Program-made: the position numbers and the translations under genes
Shown here: in pieces, positions 1 to 7,243 of the stretch
How the letters are laid out: every line of letters starts with the position of its first letter
Numbering within the stretch: the first letter of the stretch is position 1
Source: Streptomyces griseoviridis
GTDB lineage: Bacteria; Actinomycetota; Actinomycetes; Streptomycetales; Streptomycetaceae
Assembly (NCBI GenBank): GCA_014649155.1
Contig: BMSM01000003.1
Location: 186,001-250,000, forward strand
Length of the DNA: 64,000 bases
Direction: 5' to 3'
Notes under the pieces: generated by a model
The model's input: the letters and a program-made list of their open reading frames with translations, nothing else
Told to the model about the DNA's origin: nothing
Database searches by the model: none

Positions 1-1152
1 GCTGCGACCCCACCCCAACTGGGACAAAATTGCACCCGCCCGCATGGAAATCTTGTGAACAATTTCACCAGAGCCCGATCCCCCGCCCAGAAGTGCCTCC
101 AATCCAATGCAAAGGTCGACTATGCGGTCCTCGTCATCATCACGGATCCATGCGCGATTAAGGCGTCGTGCGGCAACTCGGAGACTAGGATGACCTTGCG
201 ATAGCTTGCCGAAATGCTCATGGACGCGAGCGAGGGCGCCGTAATCCAGATAAGAAGTGTGGCGCGTAAGGGCGTCAAGGCGCGTCGGATAATCTCTGAA
301 GAGATAGGTTGTGCTGGTGTTTCCTACCGCGTCCATGTTCCCGAACCAGCCACTCGGAGAAAAGATCATCTGTGCGCATCCAGCGACGCTCTGTGACTCC
401 AACGAAACCGCTTCGAAAAACCGATCCACCATGTCAAACGTTGACTCGTACGGTTCGACTTCAAAGTGCGAACCACAACCGCCTGCAAGTGCGGGTACAT
501 TTTCAAGCCTCAAAGCGTGTGTAACGCTACTCAGTTTATGCGCATCGCGAGGCGCCACGTGAGGAGTATCTGATAGGAGTTTTCGTTGTTCCTCGCTTAG
601 ACGGATAATGGAGAAGGTATCGAAGGTCGCCTCGTCAGTTACTTCAGCCCCCAAAATAGGGACGAACACTTCCATTTTCAGGTCGTCTGTGAGCAGGTAC
701 GTTTCAAGTTTCAAGTACAACTGCTCTAGGGTGTCAATTTCGACCCGTTCAGTGGTTCCTGTTTTTGCTACGTACATGTCCGCCAGAAGGATTGGAATCA
801 TGGCAACCTCATGGAGCATCACCTTTCCTAGGTCTAGAGGTTCTTCTTCGCGGTCTGCTGGCAGCAAGAATTTCTGTGCCGCCGACGGCACCGACTGCAC
901 CTTTTGGTACAGCTCATTTAGGCCGGCTAGATTCTGATGCCTGTAAAAAGCGGCTAGGTGATGGTCGAGTGAGGGGGTGCTGAATAGCGCCTTGTAACCT
1001 TCCTTGTCTACGGCGTCAACCGCATTTATCAGTCCAGCTGCCAGTTCTTGCGTGTACTTTCCGATTTTGGCGATTGCGTCGAAAGTGGGAGGCTGAATGT
1101 AGTCCCAAAGAGTTCTGTCCACGTGAGGGCCCGGCGATGTTTCGATAGCCAT
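1..1152 (-). CDS. HEPN-domain protein (ApeA-like), C-terminus beyond window
   Basis: An uninterrupted minus-strand reading frame starts at ATG 1152 and runs off the left edge (384 codons visible). The visible C-terminal part reads as an Apea-like HEPN domain: an acidic stretch, then IVDLCIGLEALL and, after a Gly/Ser loop, EIVHKISMRAGAIL. HEPN domains of this family are usually RNases, and ApeA is an anti-phage abortive-infection protein. The catalytic Arg-x4-6-His motif would lie beyond the edge, so activity cannot be judged. The N-terminal 300 residues match nothing I recognise. It follows the HTH gene by 45 bp on the same strand, probably in one operon. Codon use is clearly less G/C-rich than the AICE backbone, suggesting acquired cargo. 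Confidence 0.75.
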   Translation of the reverse strand, partial: MAIETSPGPHVDRTLWDYIQPPTFDAIAKIGKYTQELAAGLINAVDAVDKEGYKALFSTPSLDHHLAAFYRHQNLAGLNELYQKVQSVPSAAQKFLLPADREEEPLDLGKVMLHEVAMIPILLADMYVAKTGTTERVEIDTLEQLYLKLETYLLTDDLKMEVFVPILGAEVTDEATFDTFSIIRLSEEQRKLLSDTPHVAPRDAHKLSSVTHALRLENVPALAGGCGSHFEVEPYESTFDMVDRFFEAVSLESQSVAGCAQMIFSPSGWFGNMDAVGNTSTTYLFRDYPTRLDALTRHTSYLDYGALARVHEHFGKLSQGHPSLRVAARRLNRAWIRDDDEDRIVDLCIGLEALLGGGSGSGEIVHKISMRAGAILSQLGWGRS

Positions 1153-1197
1153 AGTGACTGGTGTATCCCTTTCTGTGATCACCGGCTCGGGTGATTG

Positions 1198-2241
1198 TCA
1201 CTTTTTGAGGGGTGTAACGTAGAGCCCTGCTGCGGCTCCTAGGGCGCGAACGTCAACAGTAGGTTGAAGCGGCGACGGTTTCCATCCAGTTGCTTCTTGA
1301 ATGAACCCACCCTTGTTAGCTGCTGAACTGTTCCAACCTAGGTCTAGGACACGCAAGCGGAGCCAGTTGATTGGCTCTTTGGTCTCAGCGTTCACCGGGT
1401 GCGTGTAATGGGTTAGGGAGTCTTCTTGCACAGAGGCCATGGGGAAGTCATCCATGACGCCTGGTAGCGTGCGCCAATCACGGACATGCGGAGCCCCTTC
1501 AAAAATTCCATCGATGGTTGGGCGGGTAACGAACCAAGAAATGTGGACTTCCCCAGGCCGATATAGGTCAGGCCATCTCTCGTGGTAGGAATCCGCGTAC
1601 TCCGTGACCCACATTCTCCATAGGGCCTGTGCCGTGATCTCATTTGGGAGGTGGTCATCTGTGATGGTCGAGCCATTGAGTTCAGCGTAAAGAACGAGTT
1701 CCTCGACCTGGGTAAATCCTGTTTTCTTGTAGCTGAATTCCCAGAGCGTTCCCGCTGGATAGGGTTGAACCGTGCTATATTCTGTCGACCTTTGGTGGAC
1801 TTTTTCTTTATCACCTAGAGGCTGGTTGCCATTTTCCGCTTGTTTGGTTCGATAATCGGCGGATTCGATTCGCTTGCTTGGCCTTGAGGGTGACAGTGTG
1901 CGAGACTCCGTTATTGCTGCCCAGCGAGTCCGCCATATGGTGAGGCGATCATCGCGGTATTCGGGTGGATCGCACTCATCGCCATATTCATCCCATGACA
2001 TTAGGGTGCGCACTAGCCACATTAATTTATCCAGACCTACGTATTTGCCATTGAAGGCGGCGCTCTGGGTTGATGGCGGGAGTGAGGCTTCAATTCCGAA
2101 TAGATGTACCGCCCGCTTCTTAATGGCGTTATACGACTTATTTCCTCTTTCGGCGCGCAACCTCTTGAGGTCGAAGGCCTGCTCCCTCAGTGCGTCGTGA
2201 GGGGGTGCCGTTACACCTACTCGGTCGTCGCTCTCAGTCAC
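1198..2241 (-). CDS. HTH (XRE-like) N-terminal protein of unknown function
   Basis: 347 aa from GTG 2241, chosen because GGGAG lies 7 nt upstream; the longer frame to 2319 has no ribosome site. Roughly residues 12-100 resemble the XRE-like HTH found at the N-terminus of many Streptomyces accessory proteins (charged ALREQAFDLKRLRAERGNKS start, then a short helix-turn-helix). The remaining 250 residues are rich in Trp and Pro and match no family I know. It lies directly upstream of the HEPN gene on the same strand, so it may regulate or work with it; that link is inference. Base composition is A+T-rich compared with the neighbours. Confidence 0.65.
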   Translation of the reverse strand: MTESDDRVGVTAPPHDALREQAFDLKRLRAERGNKSYNAIKKRAVHLFGIEASLPPSTQSAAFNGKYVGLDKLMWLVRTLMSWDEYGDECDPPEYRDDRLTIWRTRWAAITESRTLSPSRPSKRIESADYRTKQAENGNQPLGDKEKVHQRSTEYSTVQPYPAGTLWEFSYKKTGFTQVEELVLYAELNGSTITDDHLPNEITAQALWRMWVTEYADSYHERWPDLYRPGEVHISWFVTRPTIDGIFEGAPHVRDWRTLPGVMDDFPMASVQEDSLTHYTHPVNAETKEPINWLRLRVLDLGWNSSAANKGGFIQEATGWKPSPLQPTVDVRALGAAAGLYVTPLKK

Positions 2242-2455
2242 GATGGGCTCCCGATGCTCTTGATGTAGGCAGCAGAGTAGGACCATCTTGGCTGAACGGC
2301 ACCGAAGTTGAGTGAACAACGCCGAAGATGCCCGAGTGTGCGGTCACGTTCGGCGAGTAACGGCTCAGATCCGTCGGGATTCCGACGGGTTCGGGTGCGA
2401 TCGGAGTCGTTCGGTCCGTGCGGTACTCGGCAGTACCTCATCCCAGAGTGATGGC

Positions 2456-2686
2456 ATGACTTCAACTCAAGGGCCGCAGTCGCACGGTACGCCGCCGCCC
2501 AGCCCTCAGCCGGAGCCGCCATTCCTACCGATGCACACAGCTGTTGTCTTGCTTGCCGCTACCGTGATTGGTCTAGTCGTGGGCCTTCTGGCGTTGGCCA
2601 CGCGAGTGCCCCCCGCTAGCGCTGCCCTCGCAGGGCTTACAGCGGCAGGTTCTAGCGTTCCTATCCTGCGTTCTCTCATTCAGTGA
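2456..2686 (+). CDS. Small single-pass membrane protein
   Basis: 76 aa. A Pro-rich N-terminus (residues 8-24) precedes a hydrophobic segment from about residue 28 to 50 (TAVVLLAATVIGLVVGLLAL) and a short Ala/Gly-rich tail. The ATG at 2456 is preferred over upstream in-frame starts because the extension back to 2312 is antisense to the promoter region of the HTH gene. It is transcribed divergently from the HTH/HEPN pair. No function can be assigned. A moderate G+C level and the lack of a strong ribosome site make it less certain than its neighbours. Confidence 0.45.
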   Translation: MTSTQGPQSHGTPPPSPQPEPPFLPMHTAVVLLAATVIGLVVGLLALATRVPPASAALAGLTAAGSSVPILRSLIQ

Positions 2687-2784
2687 CCCTTGTAGGCGGC
2701 AGCGGCTGTATACGAGTTCGGCGGGCAGCTTCCACTGGGGAGCTGTCATCGAAGGGCGGTGGAGCGGCTTTGGGCTGGAGCTGC

Positions 2785-2893
2785 TTTGGCGCGAGTGATC
2801 ATGGCCCCGTAAGCTTCCGGCGCGTCGGGCAGTCTGTGGACCTGCCCGCTAAAGCACGACGTTGGGGCCATGATCTTCGAGGCTCGCGCCAAA
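2785..2893. repeat. Nested inverted repeat (possible AICE cis-site)
   Basis: Outer arms TTTGGCGCGAG (2785-2795) and CTCGCGCCAAA (2883-2893) enclose inner arms GATCATGGCCCC (2797-2808) and GGGGCCATGATC (2864-2875). A third small stem, GGGCAG/CTGCCC (2827-2832/2842-2847), sits in the loop. Weaker pairing continues outward to about 2769 and 2908. The result is one large cruciform-capable structure without a coding frame. Single-strand origins and clt-type transfer sites of Streptomyces elements can look like this; function here is inference. Confidence 0.6.
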
Positions 2894-2942
2894 GTGGCTG
2901 CCTAAAGCCGCGGAGCCGACCGCCCCAGCCACGACGTACCCC

Positions 2943-2972
2943 TTCTCTGACATCAGGTTCTCTGACATCAGG
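2943..2972. repeat. 15-bp perfect tandem repeat
   Basis: TTCTCTGACATCAGG occurs twice head to tail (2943-2957 and 2958-2972). It lies between the inverted repeat and the 3' end of the next minus-strand gene. It may be an iteron or a replication-slippage product; two copies are too few to tell. Confidence 0.8.
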
Positions 2973-3110
2973 CTGCTGATTGCTGTGAGCGCGGCACGGG
3001 CGCCGGCCGGGCTGGAGCGGGGCGGAGACAGGAGCGCAGGTCCGGCCGGGGGCCGGGCCGCGCGCGGTGAGCGGAGCGAGCCGCCTTGAACCAGTAGAGA
3101 AAGTTGTAAC

Positions 3111-3494
3111 TCAGTCTGCGGTGTGGGGCTTGAAGCTGAGTGAGCAGGCTGGGAGTTCGGTGCCGTTTCGGTGGGCGAGGGGCAGGAAGAGTGCTGGTCG
3201 GACGGTCCATGTGATGCGCAGGCCGAGGTGTGTGATGGACACGGTGAAGTGTTCGCGGTGCAGGAGCGCTCGGCGTGTGTCGATGCGGTGGTCGTAGAGC
3301 TGCGTCCAGGCTTCCTGCGAAGTTGCTGTGTCCAGTGCCGGTGAGATCGTGCGGAGGATCGTCGCTACCCAGTCGTTCGCTTCGACTGCCGAGTATGCGT
3401 CGTAGGAACCGACCAGTGCCGGCGTCTGCTGCTCGGTGATGTCCTGTGTCCAGCACTCGCACCAGAAGCCGGGCCTGATCGTCGTCCTCAGCAT
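3111..3494 (-). CDS. Conserved hypothetical protein of the AICE
   Basis: 127 aa, ATG at 3494. It overlaps the 3' end of the anti-sigma-like gene by 7 bases, so the two are probably translated together. No domain is recognised. The N-terminal half has several aromatic residues and a Cys-x-Cys (FWCECW) and the C-terminus is mildly basic. Codon use fits Streptomyces coding sequence. Partners of HATPase proteins can be antagonists or effectors, but nothing here proves that. Confidence 0.55.
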   Translation of the reverse strand: MLRTTIRPGFWCECWTQDITEQQTPALVGSYDAYSAVEANDWVATILRTISPALDTATSQEAWTQLYDHRIDTRRALLHREHFTVSITHLGLRITWTVRPALFLPLAHRNGTELPACSLSFKPHTAD

Positions 3495-3916
3495 GAGGGC
3501 TCTCCCGGGCGTGTGTCCGTGAAGAGTTCCGCGGTGATGGTGTGGCCGTGGTCGGTGGCGTGGACGGCGACGTGATGGGCGATCGCGCTGACCATGCCCA
3601 GTCCGCGGCCGTGTTCGGCGTGCTGGTCCTGGTGCTCGACCTCGGGGACTGTGTCCGTGCCTCCGTCATCCGTCACCGATACGGCGACCACCTGCGCTGA
3701 GACAGCCAGGGCCAGGTGGAAACCGCCCGGGGTCCTGCCGCTGGCCGTGTGGAGGATCGCGTTCGCGCTCAACTCGCTCACGATCAGTTCGGCGTCTTGG
3801 GCTGAAGGGGAGCCGCGCAGGATGTCCCGGGTCCAGCGGCGGGCCCGGCTGACCTCTTCCGGAAAACCTGGGCAAGACAGGCCCCAGACCTTCACCCTGC
3901 TCGTATACTCGTGCAT
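3488..3916 (-). CDS. Anti-sigma-factor-like ATP-binding protein (HATPase_c, RsbW family)
   Basis: 142 aa. It has the short HATPase fold typical of actinobacterial RsbW/SpoIIAB-like proteins: ELIVSELSANAILHT (N box, about residues 43-57), VTDDGG (G1 box, about 81-86) and GRGLGMVSAIA (G2 box). Such proteins bind ATP and often inhibit a sigma factor or phosphorylate an antagonist. The start at ATG 3916 has AAGGGA 6 nt upstream. An operator-like palindrome (3908-3921) covers the start codon, so the gene appears to belong to the KorSA-type regulon. Two-gene operon with 3111-3494. Confidence 0.75.
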   Translation of the reverse strand: MHEYTSRVKVWGLSCPGFPEEVSRARRWTRDILRGSPSAQDAELIVSELSANAILHTASGRTPGGFHLALAVSAQVVAVSVTDDGGTDTVPEVEHQDQHAEHGRGLGMVSAIAHHVAVHATDHGHTITAELFTDTRPGEPSC

Positions 3917-3921
3917 ACAAG
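3908..3921. promoter_or_regulatory. Operator A of the GntR/KorSA-type regulon
   Basis: CTCGTGCATACAAG, read on the minus strand as CTTGTATGCACGAG, shares the outer CTTGT and ACGAG with the best site (5390-5403). It overlaps the ATG of the anti-sigma-like gene, a position where a bound repressor could block transcription. A further half-site, CTAGACGAG, covers the Nudix stop at 3963-3971. Confidence 0.55.
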
Positions 3922-3962
3922 TCCCTTCATGCTGGTAGGCCGCCGTGTGCAGCGGGTTCGGG

Positions 3963-4394
3963 CTAGACGAGTTTCACGCCGTCGTGGGCGCGGATGGCCG
4001 GCGGGGCTGTCGCGTCCAAAGCGTCGAGGACGCGGATCGCGTATGCCTCATCGGCGAGTTCGGAGACTTCTTCACGGGTGAGCCAGCGCAGTGCACAGGT
4101 CTCGTCGCCGGTGGTGGGCGTGCCGTCGGCGGCCTGACAGCGGAAGACCAGCGAGACGATCAGGCCCGTCATGTTCTTGTAGACGCCGGTGAGGGTCGCG
4201 GGGAGCGCGATCTTGATGCCGGTCTCTTCGAGGACTTCGCGCTGGAGGGCTTCGGGGATGGTTTCCTCGCGTTCGAGGACTCCGCCCGGAGGTTCCCACT
4301 TACCGTTGTCGCGGCGCTGGATCAGCAGGGCCCGGCCCTGGTCGTCGATGACGACCCCGGCGACGCTCACGGAGTGCGGGCGTTCTGTACTCAC
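3963..4394 (-). CDS. Nudix hydrolase
   Basis: 143 aa from GTG 4394 (GAGAGGG upstream); a longer frame begins at 4451 but would run through the divergent promoter. The Nudix box is clear: G-x5-E-x7-REVLEETGI, about residues 41-63 (GGVLEREETIPEALQREVLE). Nudix enzymes hydrolyse nucleoside-diphosphate derivatives. A Nudix gene beside the repressor is a recurring AICE feature, thought to influence element signalling or host differentiation; the substrate is unknown. It is divergent from the GntR gene, and the shared 5' region holds operator B. Confidence 0.85.
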   Translation of the reverse strand: MSTERPHSVSVAGVVIDDQGRALLIQRRDNGKWEPPGGVLEREETIPEALQREVLEETGIKIALPATLTGVYKNMTGLIVSLVFRCQAADGTPTTGDETCALRWLTREEVSELADEAYAIRVLDALDATAPPAIRAHDGVKLV

Positions 4395-4450
4395 GTTCCT
4401 CGGCCCTCTCGGATGGCTAGGCTCTCCACCGTAGCAATACCACTCGGCCA

Positions 4451-4464
4451 CTCGTCTAGATACC
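4451..4464. promoter_or_regulatory. Operator B, in front of the GntR gene
   Basis: CTCGTCTAGATACC keeps the left half and centre of the regulon palindrome (CTCGTCTAGA) with a degenerate right half. It ends just before the AAAGGAG ribosome site of the GntR gene, which fits autorepression. Confidence 0.5.
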
Positions 4465-4477
4465 TAAAGGAGTACGC

Positions 4478-5263
4478 GTGACGTCTCTACCGAGCATTCT
4501 CGGCGGCCTCGACCCGACCAGTGACCGTGCGGTCTTCCGGCAGATCGCCGACCAACTGCGCGAGGCCATCGATCGTGGCCGGTTCAAGGAGGGGGAGAAG
4601 CTGCCCTCCGAGGCCGAGCTGGTCGAGCACTACGGCGTCTCCCGGATGACCGTCCGCAACTCCTTCTCCATCCTCCAGGGCGAGGGCTTGGTGCACGCCG
4701 AGCACGGCAGGGGCGTCTTCGTCCGGCCCCGTCCGCCCGTGCGCCGTCTCGCCTCCGACCGGTTCGCCCGGCGCCACCGAGAGCAGGGCAAGTCCGCGTT
4801 CATCGTGGAGGCCGACGCCGCCGGAAGTCATCCCACCGTGGACAGTCTGGAGGTGAAGGAGGAGAAGGCCGGCCAAGACGTCTCCACCAGGCTGGGTTCC
4901 GTACGGCGTGTGCTCGCCCGGCGTCGCCGGTACCTGCTCGACGGGCGCCCGGTCGAGTTCGCCACGTCCTACCTCCCGCTCGACATCGCCCGTGGCACGC
5001 CGATCGCCGAACCCAACCCGGGCCCCGGCGGCATCTACGCCCGCCTTGAGGAACTGGGCCACCAACTCGACCACTTCGAGGAGGAGATCCGGGCTCGGAT
5101 GCCCACGCCGTCCGAGGTGAAGACGCTGCGACTGGCCCCCGGCGTGCCGGTGATCCACCTGATCCGCACCGCCTTCGACACCGCCGGGCGGGCCGTGGAG
5201 GTCTGCGACACGGTGATGGCGGCGGACGCCTACGTCCTCTCCTACCAGCTTCCGGCGACCTGA
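4478..5263 (+). CDS. GntR-family transcriptional repressor (KorSA-like)
   Basis: 261 aa from GTG 4478, with AAAGGAG 5 nt upstream. An N-terminal winged helix (about residues 15-85, FRQIADQLREAIDRGRFKEG and LPSEAELVEHYGVSRMTVRN) is followed by a UTRA-type ligand-binding domain (about 95-258). KorSA of pSAM2, of the same family, represses the transfer and replication-activation genes until conjugation. Here the gene stands between the Nudix gene and the transfer operon. Five copies of a palindrome at its own and neighbouring promoters make autoregulation and control of transfer likely. Confidence 0.88.
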   Translation: MTSLPSILGGLDPTSDRAVFRQIADQLREAIDRGRFKEGEKLPSEAELVEHYGVSRMTVRNSFSILQGEGLVHAEHGRGVFVRPRPPVRRLASDRFARRHREQGKSAFIVEADAAGSHPTVDSLEVKEEKAGQDVSTRLGSVRRVLARRRRYLLDGRPVEFATSYLPLDIARGTPIAEPNPGPGGIYARLEELGHQLDHFEEEIRARMPTPSEVKTLRLAPGVPVIHLIRTAFDTAGRAVEVCDTVMAADAYVLSYQLPAT

Positions 5264-5286
5264 CCGGCGGTGCGCGAGGCCAATCC

Positions 5287-5328
5287 TTGGGACTCGTACA
5301 CCTCAGCATGCATACTCGTATAGACGAG
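5287..5328 (+). promoter_or_regulatory. Promoter with operator C
   Basis: TTGGGA (5287-5292) and CATACT (5311-5316) are 18 bp apart and make a plausible vegetative promoter for the transfer operon. Operator C, CTCGTATAGACGAG (5315-5328), overlaps the -10 element, where bound repressor would block RNA polymerase. Confidence 0.55.
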
Positions 5329-5389
5329 TGGGCAAGTTGTATGGCAAGGTGGTCCTCGTTCCCGGCGTCGTCGGGTTCGAAGGACGCAT

Positions 5390-5403
5390 CTTGTCTAGAC
5401 GAG
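5390..5403 (+). promoter_or_regulatory. Operator D (best palindrome)
   Basis: CTTGTCTAGACGAG is the most symmetric copy in the window. It lies just ahead of the ribosome site of the first transfer-operon gene. The bases that follow (GAGTAGAT, a GGAG run, then GCTT) are repeated after operator E at 8495-8508, so an operator-plus-leader block has been duplicated. Confidence 0.65.
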
Positions 5404-5419
5404 TAGATGGGGAGAAGCT

Positions 5420-5776
5420 TTGCGCACCATCCGTGTGGAGACCTCGGCCGCGACGATCCTGCTGACCGAGGCACCCGAGCCCAAGGTCCGCGACCGGCAG
5501 TCGGGCGAGATCGCGAAGGACGCGGTCAGCGGTGAGGCGCTGATGACGATCGGCGTCGTCTACATCGAAGAGGGGGAGTCGTCCCTGATCAAGGTCACTG
5601 TCCCGGAGAGCGGGGTGTCGGAAGGGCTCGCCCTTGGTGCCCCGGTCTCCCTGCCGGGCCTGGTCGCCCGGCCGTGGGAGAGCGTGTTCAACGGTCAGCA
5701 GCGGCACGGCATCGCCTTCCGGGCCGCCGCCGTCACTCCGGCCGCCTTCCCGGCCGCTCTGGGGGCCACGGCCTGA
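5420..5776 (+). CDS. Conserved AICE protein of unknown function
   Basis: 118 aa, TTG start at 5420 with GGGGAG 5 nt upstream. It is compact with beta-strand-like alternation and no membrane segment, Cys or known motif. The stop overlaps the start of the translocase gene (TGATG), so the two are translationally coupled. A small soluble protein at this position is common in pSAM2-like elements. An accessory role for the translocase or DNA processing is only positional inference. Confidence 0.7.
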   Translation: MRTIRVETSAATILLTEAPEPKVRDRQSGEIAKDAVSGEALMTIGVVYIEEGESSLIKVTVPESGVSEGLALGAPVSLPGLVARPWESVFNGQQRHGIAFRAAAVTPAAFPAALGATA

Positions 5777-7155
5777 TGACCGACCTGGCGACGCTTCTGG
5801 AAGTGGGCGGTCCCGTCGCCGCACTCGGCGGTGGGACCGCCTATACCCGCGCACGGCACCCCGGTGTCTACTGGTCCACGGTTGGCCTGCCGATATCCAC
5901 GGTCCGGCTGCTCAGCTCTTACGGCTCGGTCATGGAAGCGTGCGGGCTGACTGTGGCTCCCTCCCGGCTGCGGGTCCTGGCGGTCAAGGCCACCACCCGT
6001 CGCGAGGTCCGGCCCGTCCCGCCGCGCCGGGGAATCATCCGGCCGACCACGACGGGGCTGCGGGTCCGCCTGCGGCTCGCTCCGGGGCAGGAACCCGCCG
6101 ACGTGGCCGCCTCCGCCGAACGGCTGCGGCACGCCTGGGGCGTCCACGCCGTCTACGTGACCACGGTCAAGCCGGGTGTGGTCGAACTGCGGCTCGTCGG
6201 CTTCGACGTGCTGCGGCGGGTGCGCATGCCGCGCAAGCTCCGCCCGGACCTTCTCCGGGGGCCGGTCGCGCTGCGCGAGGACGCCACTCCGTTCGTACGC
6301 GACTACCGCACTGTGCCGCACCAGCTCACCCTCGGCGCCACGCTGTCCGGCAAGTCCATGTACCTGCGGCACCTCATCGTCGGCCTCGCCCGCCAACCCG
6401 TCGCCCTCGTCGGCATCGACTGCAAGCGGGGCGTCGAACTGGCGCCCTTCGCCCCGCGCCTGTCGGCGCTCGCCACCGACCCGGAGCAGGCCGCCGAACT
6501 GCTGCCCGTGCTGATCAAGGAAATGGAGGACCGGTACGACCTGATCAAGGCCCGGCAGGGCATCGCGCCGAGCGCGCCGGACGAGGAGATCACCTCCGAC
6601 ATCTGGGGCCTGCCCGAGCACGAACGCCCGGTACCCGTCGTGCTGTTCGTCGACGAGGTGGCCGAACTCTTCCTCGTCGCCACGAAGAAGGACGAAGAAC
6701 GCCGGGACGAGATGGTCACCCAACTCATCCGGCTCGCTCAGCTCGGCCGCGCCGCCGGCATCTACCTGGAGGTCTGCGGCCAGCGCTTCGGCGCCGAACT
6801 CGGCAAGGGCGCCACCATGCTCCGCGCCCAGCTCACCGGCCGCGTCTGCCACCGCGTCAACGATGAAGCTTCCGCCAAGATGGCCCTCGGCGACATCGCC
6901 CCCGAGGCGGTCTCCGCCGCCTGCGCCATCGCCCCCGAACGGCCCGGCCTGGCTGTGGCGGGTGACACCTCTGGCGGCTGGTCCCGCATCCGCACGCCGT
7001 ACCTCTCCCTCGCCGAAGCCGCCGAGACCTGCCGCAAGTCGGCCCACCTGGTCCCCGACCTGCCCGCGCTCAAGCCCTTCCGGCCCGACGTGCCGGTACG
7101 GCCGCCCGCCGAGACCCCGGGTCCGGTCGTGCGGCCCCGCCCGGTGACCGACTGA
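5776..7155 (+). CDS. FtsK/SpoIIIE-type conjugative DNA translocase (TraB/TraSA-like)
   Basis: 459 aa from ATG 5776, chosen because it overlaps the previous stop. Walker A is GATLSGKS (187-194) and Walker B is VPVVLFVDE (286-294), with a conserved GQRFGAELG segment after it. Streptomyces TraB proteins assemble as hexamers at hyphal membranes and move double-stranded plasmid DNA to the recipient without a relaxase. No clear transmembrane helix is seen in the first 60 residues, so membrane attachment may be peripheral or need Spd partners. It is coupled to the upstream gene and controlled by operators C and D. Confidence 0.9.
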   Translation: MTDLATLLEVGGPVAALGGGTAYTRARHPGVYWSTVGLPISTVRLLSSYGSVMEACGLTVAPSRLRVLAVKATTRREVRPVPPRRGIIRPTTTGLRVRLRLAPGQEPADVAASAERLRHAWGVHAVYVTTVKPGVVELRLVGFDVLRRVRMPRKLRPDLLRGPVALREDATPFVRDYRTVPHQLTLGATLSGKSMYLRHLIVGLARQPVALVGIDCKRGVELAPFAPRLSALATDPEQAAELLPVLIKEMEDRYDLIKARQGIAPSAPDEEITSDIWGLPEHERPVPVVLFVDEVAELFLVATKKDEERRDEMVTQLIRLAQLGRAAGIYLEVCGQRFGAELGKGATMLRAQLTGRVCHRVNDEASAKMALGDIAPEAVSAACAIAPERPGLAVAGDTSGGWSRIRTPYLSLAEAAETCRKSAHLVPDLPALKPFRPDVPVRPPAETPGPVVRPRPVTD

Positions 7156-7243
7156 CCCGCGTTCGCACGCATCCCCGGTCGGCGTGACCTCCTCACGCCA
7201 TGTCCCTACCCCTCCCATGCCCGAACCCGGAAGGAGCCGCAGC

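Larger units (their letters stand above)
2687..3110. other. Gene-free region with long inverted repeat
   Basis: There is no convincing gene in these 424 bases. The stretch holds a nested inverted repeat (2785-2893) and a 15-bp tandem repeat (2943-2972). G+C rises here from the A+T-rich cargo on the left to backbone values on the right. A cis-acting transfer or replication site of the AICE is possible but unproven. Confidence 0.6.

Noticed and set aside
1016..1201. 61-aa minus-strand frame at the HEPN gene start
   Set aside because: Out of frame with the long HEPN frame, and it has no ribosome site or coding character.
2968..3669. 233-aa minus-strand frame
   Set aside because: Pro/Thr/Arg-rich and out of frame with two better genes on the same strand (3111-3494, 3488-3916).
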